From: Acidimicrobiaceae bacterium
GTDB lineage: Bacteria; Actinomycetota; Acidimicrobiia; Acidimicrobiales; Palsa-688
Assembly (NCBI GenBank): GCA_009785715.1
Contig: WQVT01000227.1
Span: 1 to 5,100 of the forward strand
DNA: 5,100 nt
Direction: 5' to 3'
Positions within the stretch are counted from its first letter, which is position 1, and each line of letters begins with the position of its first letter. The notes below the pieces were generated by a model. That model worked only from the letters and a program-made list of their open reading frames with translations, was not told the origin of the DNA and did no database searches. The position numbers and the translations under genes were made by a program. This document shows, piece by piece, positions 5,068 to 5,100 of this stretch.

Positions 5068-5100
5068 CCGGGGCGAGGGGCGGTCCGTGGATCGTCGGTC

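Overview
This is ordinary chromosomal sequence from a very GC-rich, Gram-positive-type bacterium. It is most likely an actinobacterium, perhaps of the Acidimicrobiia. The signs are strong G/C bias at third codon positions, frequent GTG starts, a luciferase-like oxidoreductase of the kind that usually uses coenzyme F420, and a DapE of the actinobacterial subtype. The taxon is an inference. I see no tRNA, rRNA, CRISPR array, insertion sequence or phage gene.

Layout: (1) 1-539, minus strand: 5' part of prolyl-tRNA synthetase, running off the left edge. (2) 596-1765, minus: a RecF/ABC-like predicted ATPase. (3) 1766-1894: a non-coding gap with a perfect 20-bp-arm palindrome (1826-1870) and a 12-bp palindrome (1881-1892). 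(4) 1895-2788, minus: a luciferase-like (LLM) oxidoreductase. (5) 2789-2818: a 30-bp divergent promoter region. (6) 2819-3883, plus: dapE, for lysine and diaminopimelate synthesis. (7) 3884-3913: a 30-bp convergent gap with two alternative hairpins. (8) 3914-5055, minus: a two-gene, translationally coupled unit encoding a four-helix membrane protein with an acidic head and basic tail, and upstream of it an acidic-ended protein of unknown function. (9) 5056-5100: upstream DNA of that unit, with one possible -10 box.

The genes do not form one pathway. ProS and DapE are housekeeping enzymes, and the ATPase, LLM enzyme and membrane pair have no assigned substrate. The best unifying observation is about expression. 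Each of the five genes that begins a transcript candidate has a TANNNT -10-like hexamer 6 to 9 bases before its start codon and little or no Shine-Dalgarno sequence. The one downstream operon gene has a good Shine-Dalgarno sequence instead. This suggests leaderless transcription of most genes here. The most unusual DNA object is the palindrome at 1826-1870. I found no convincing new multi-gene system.
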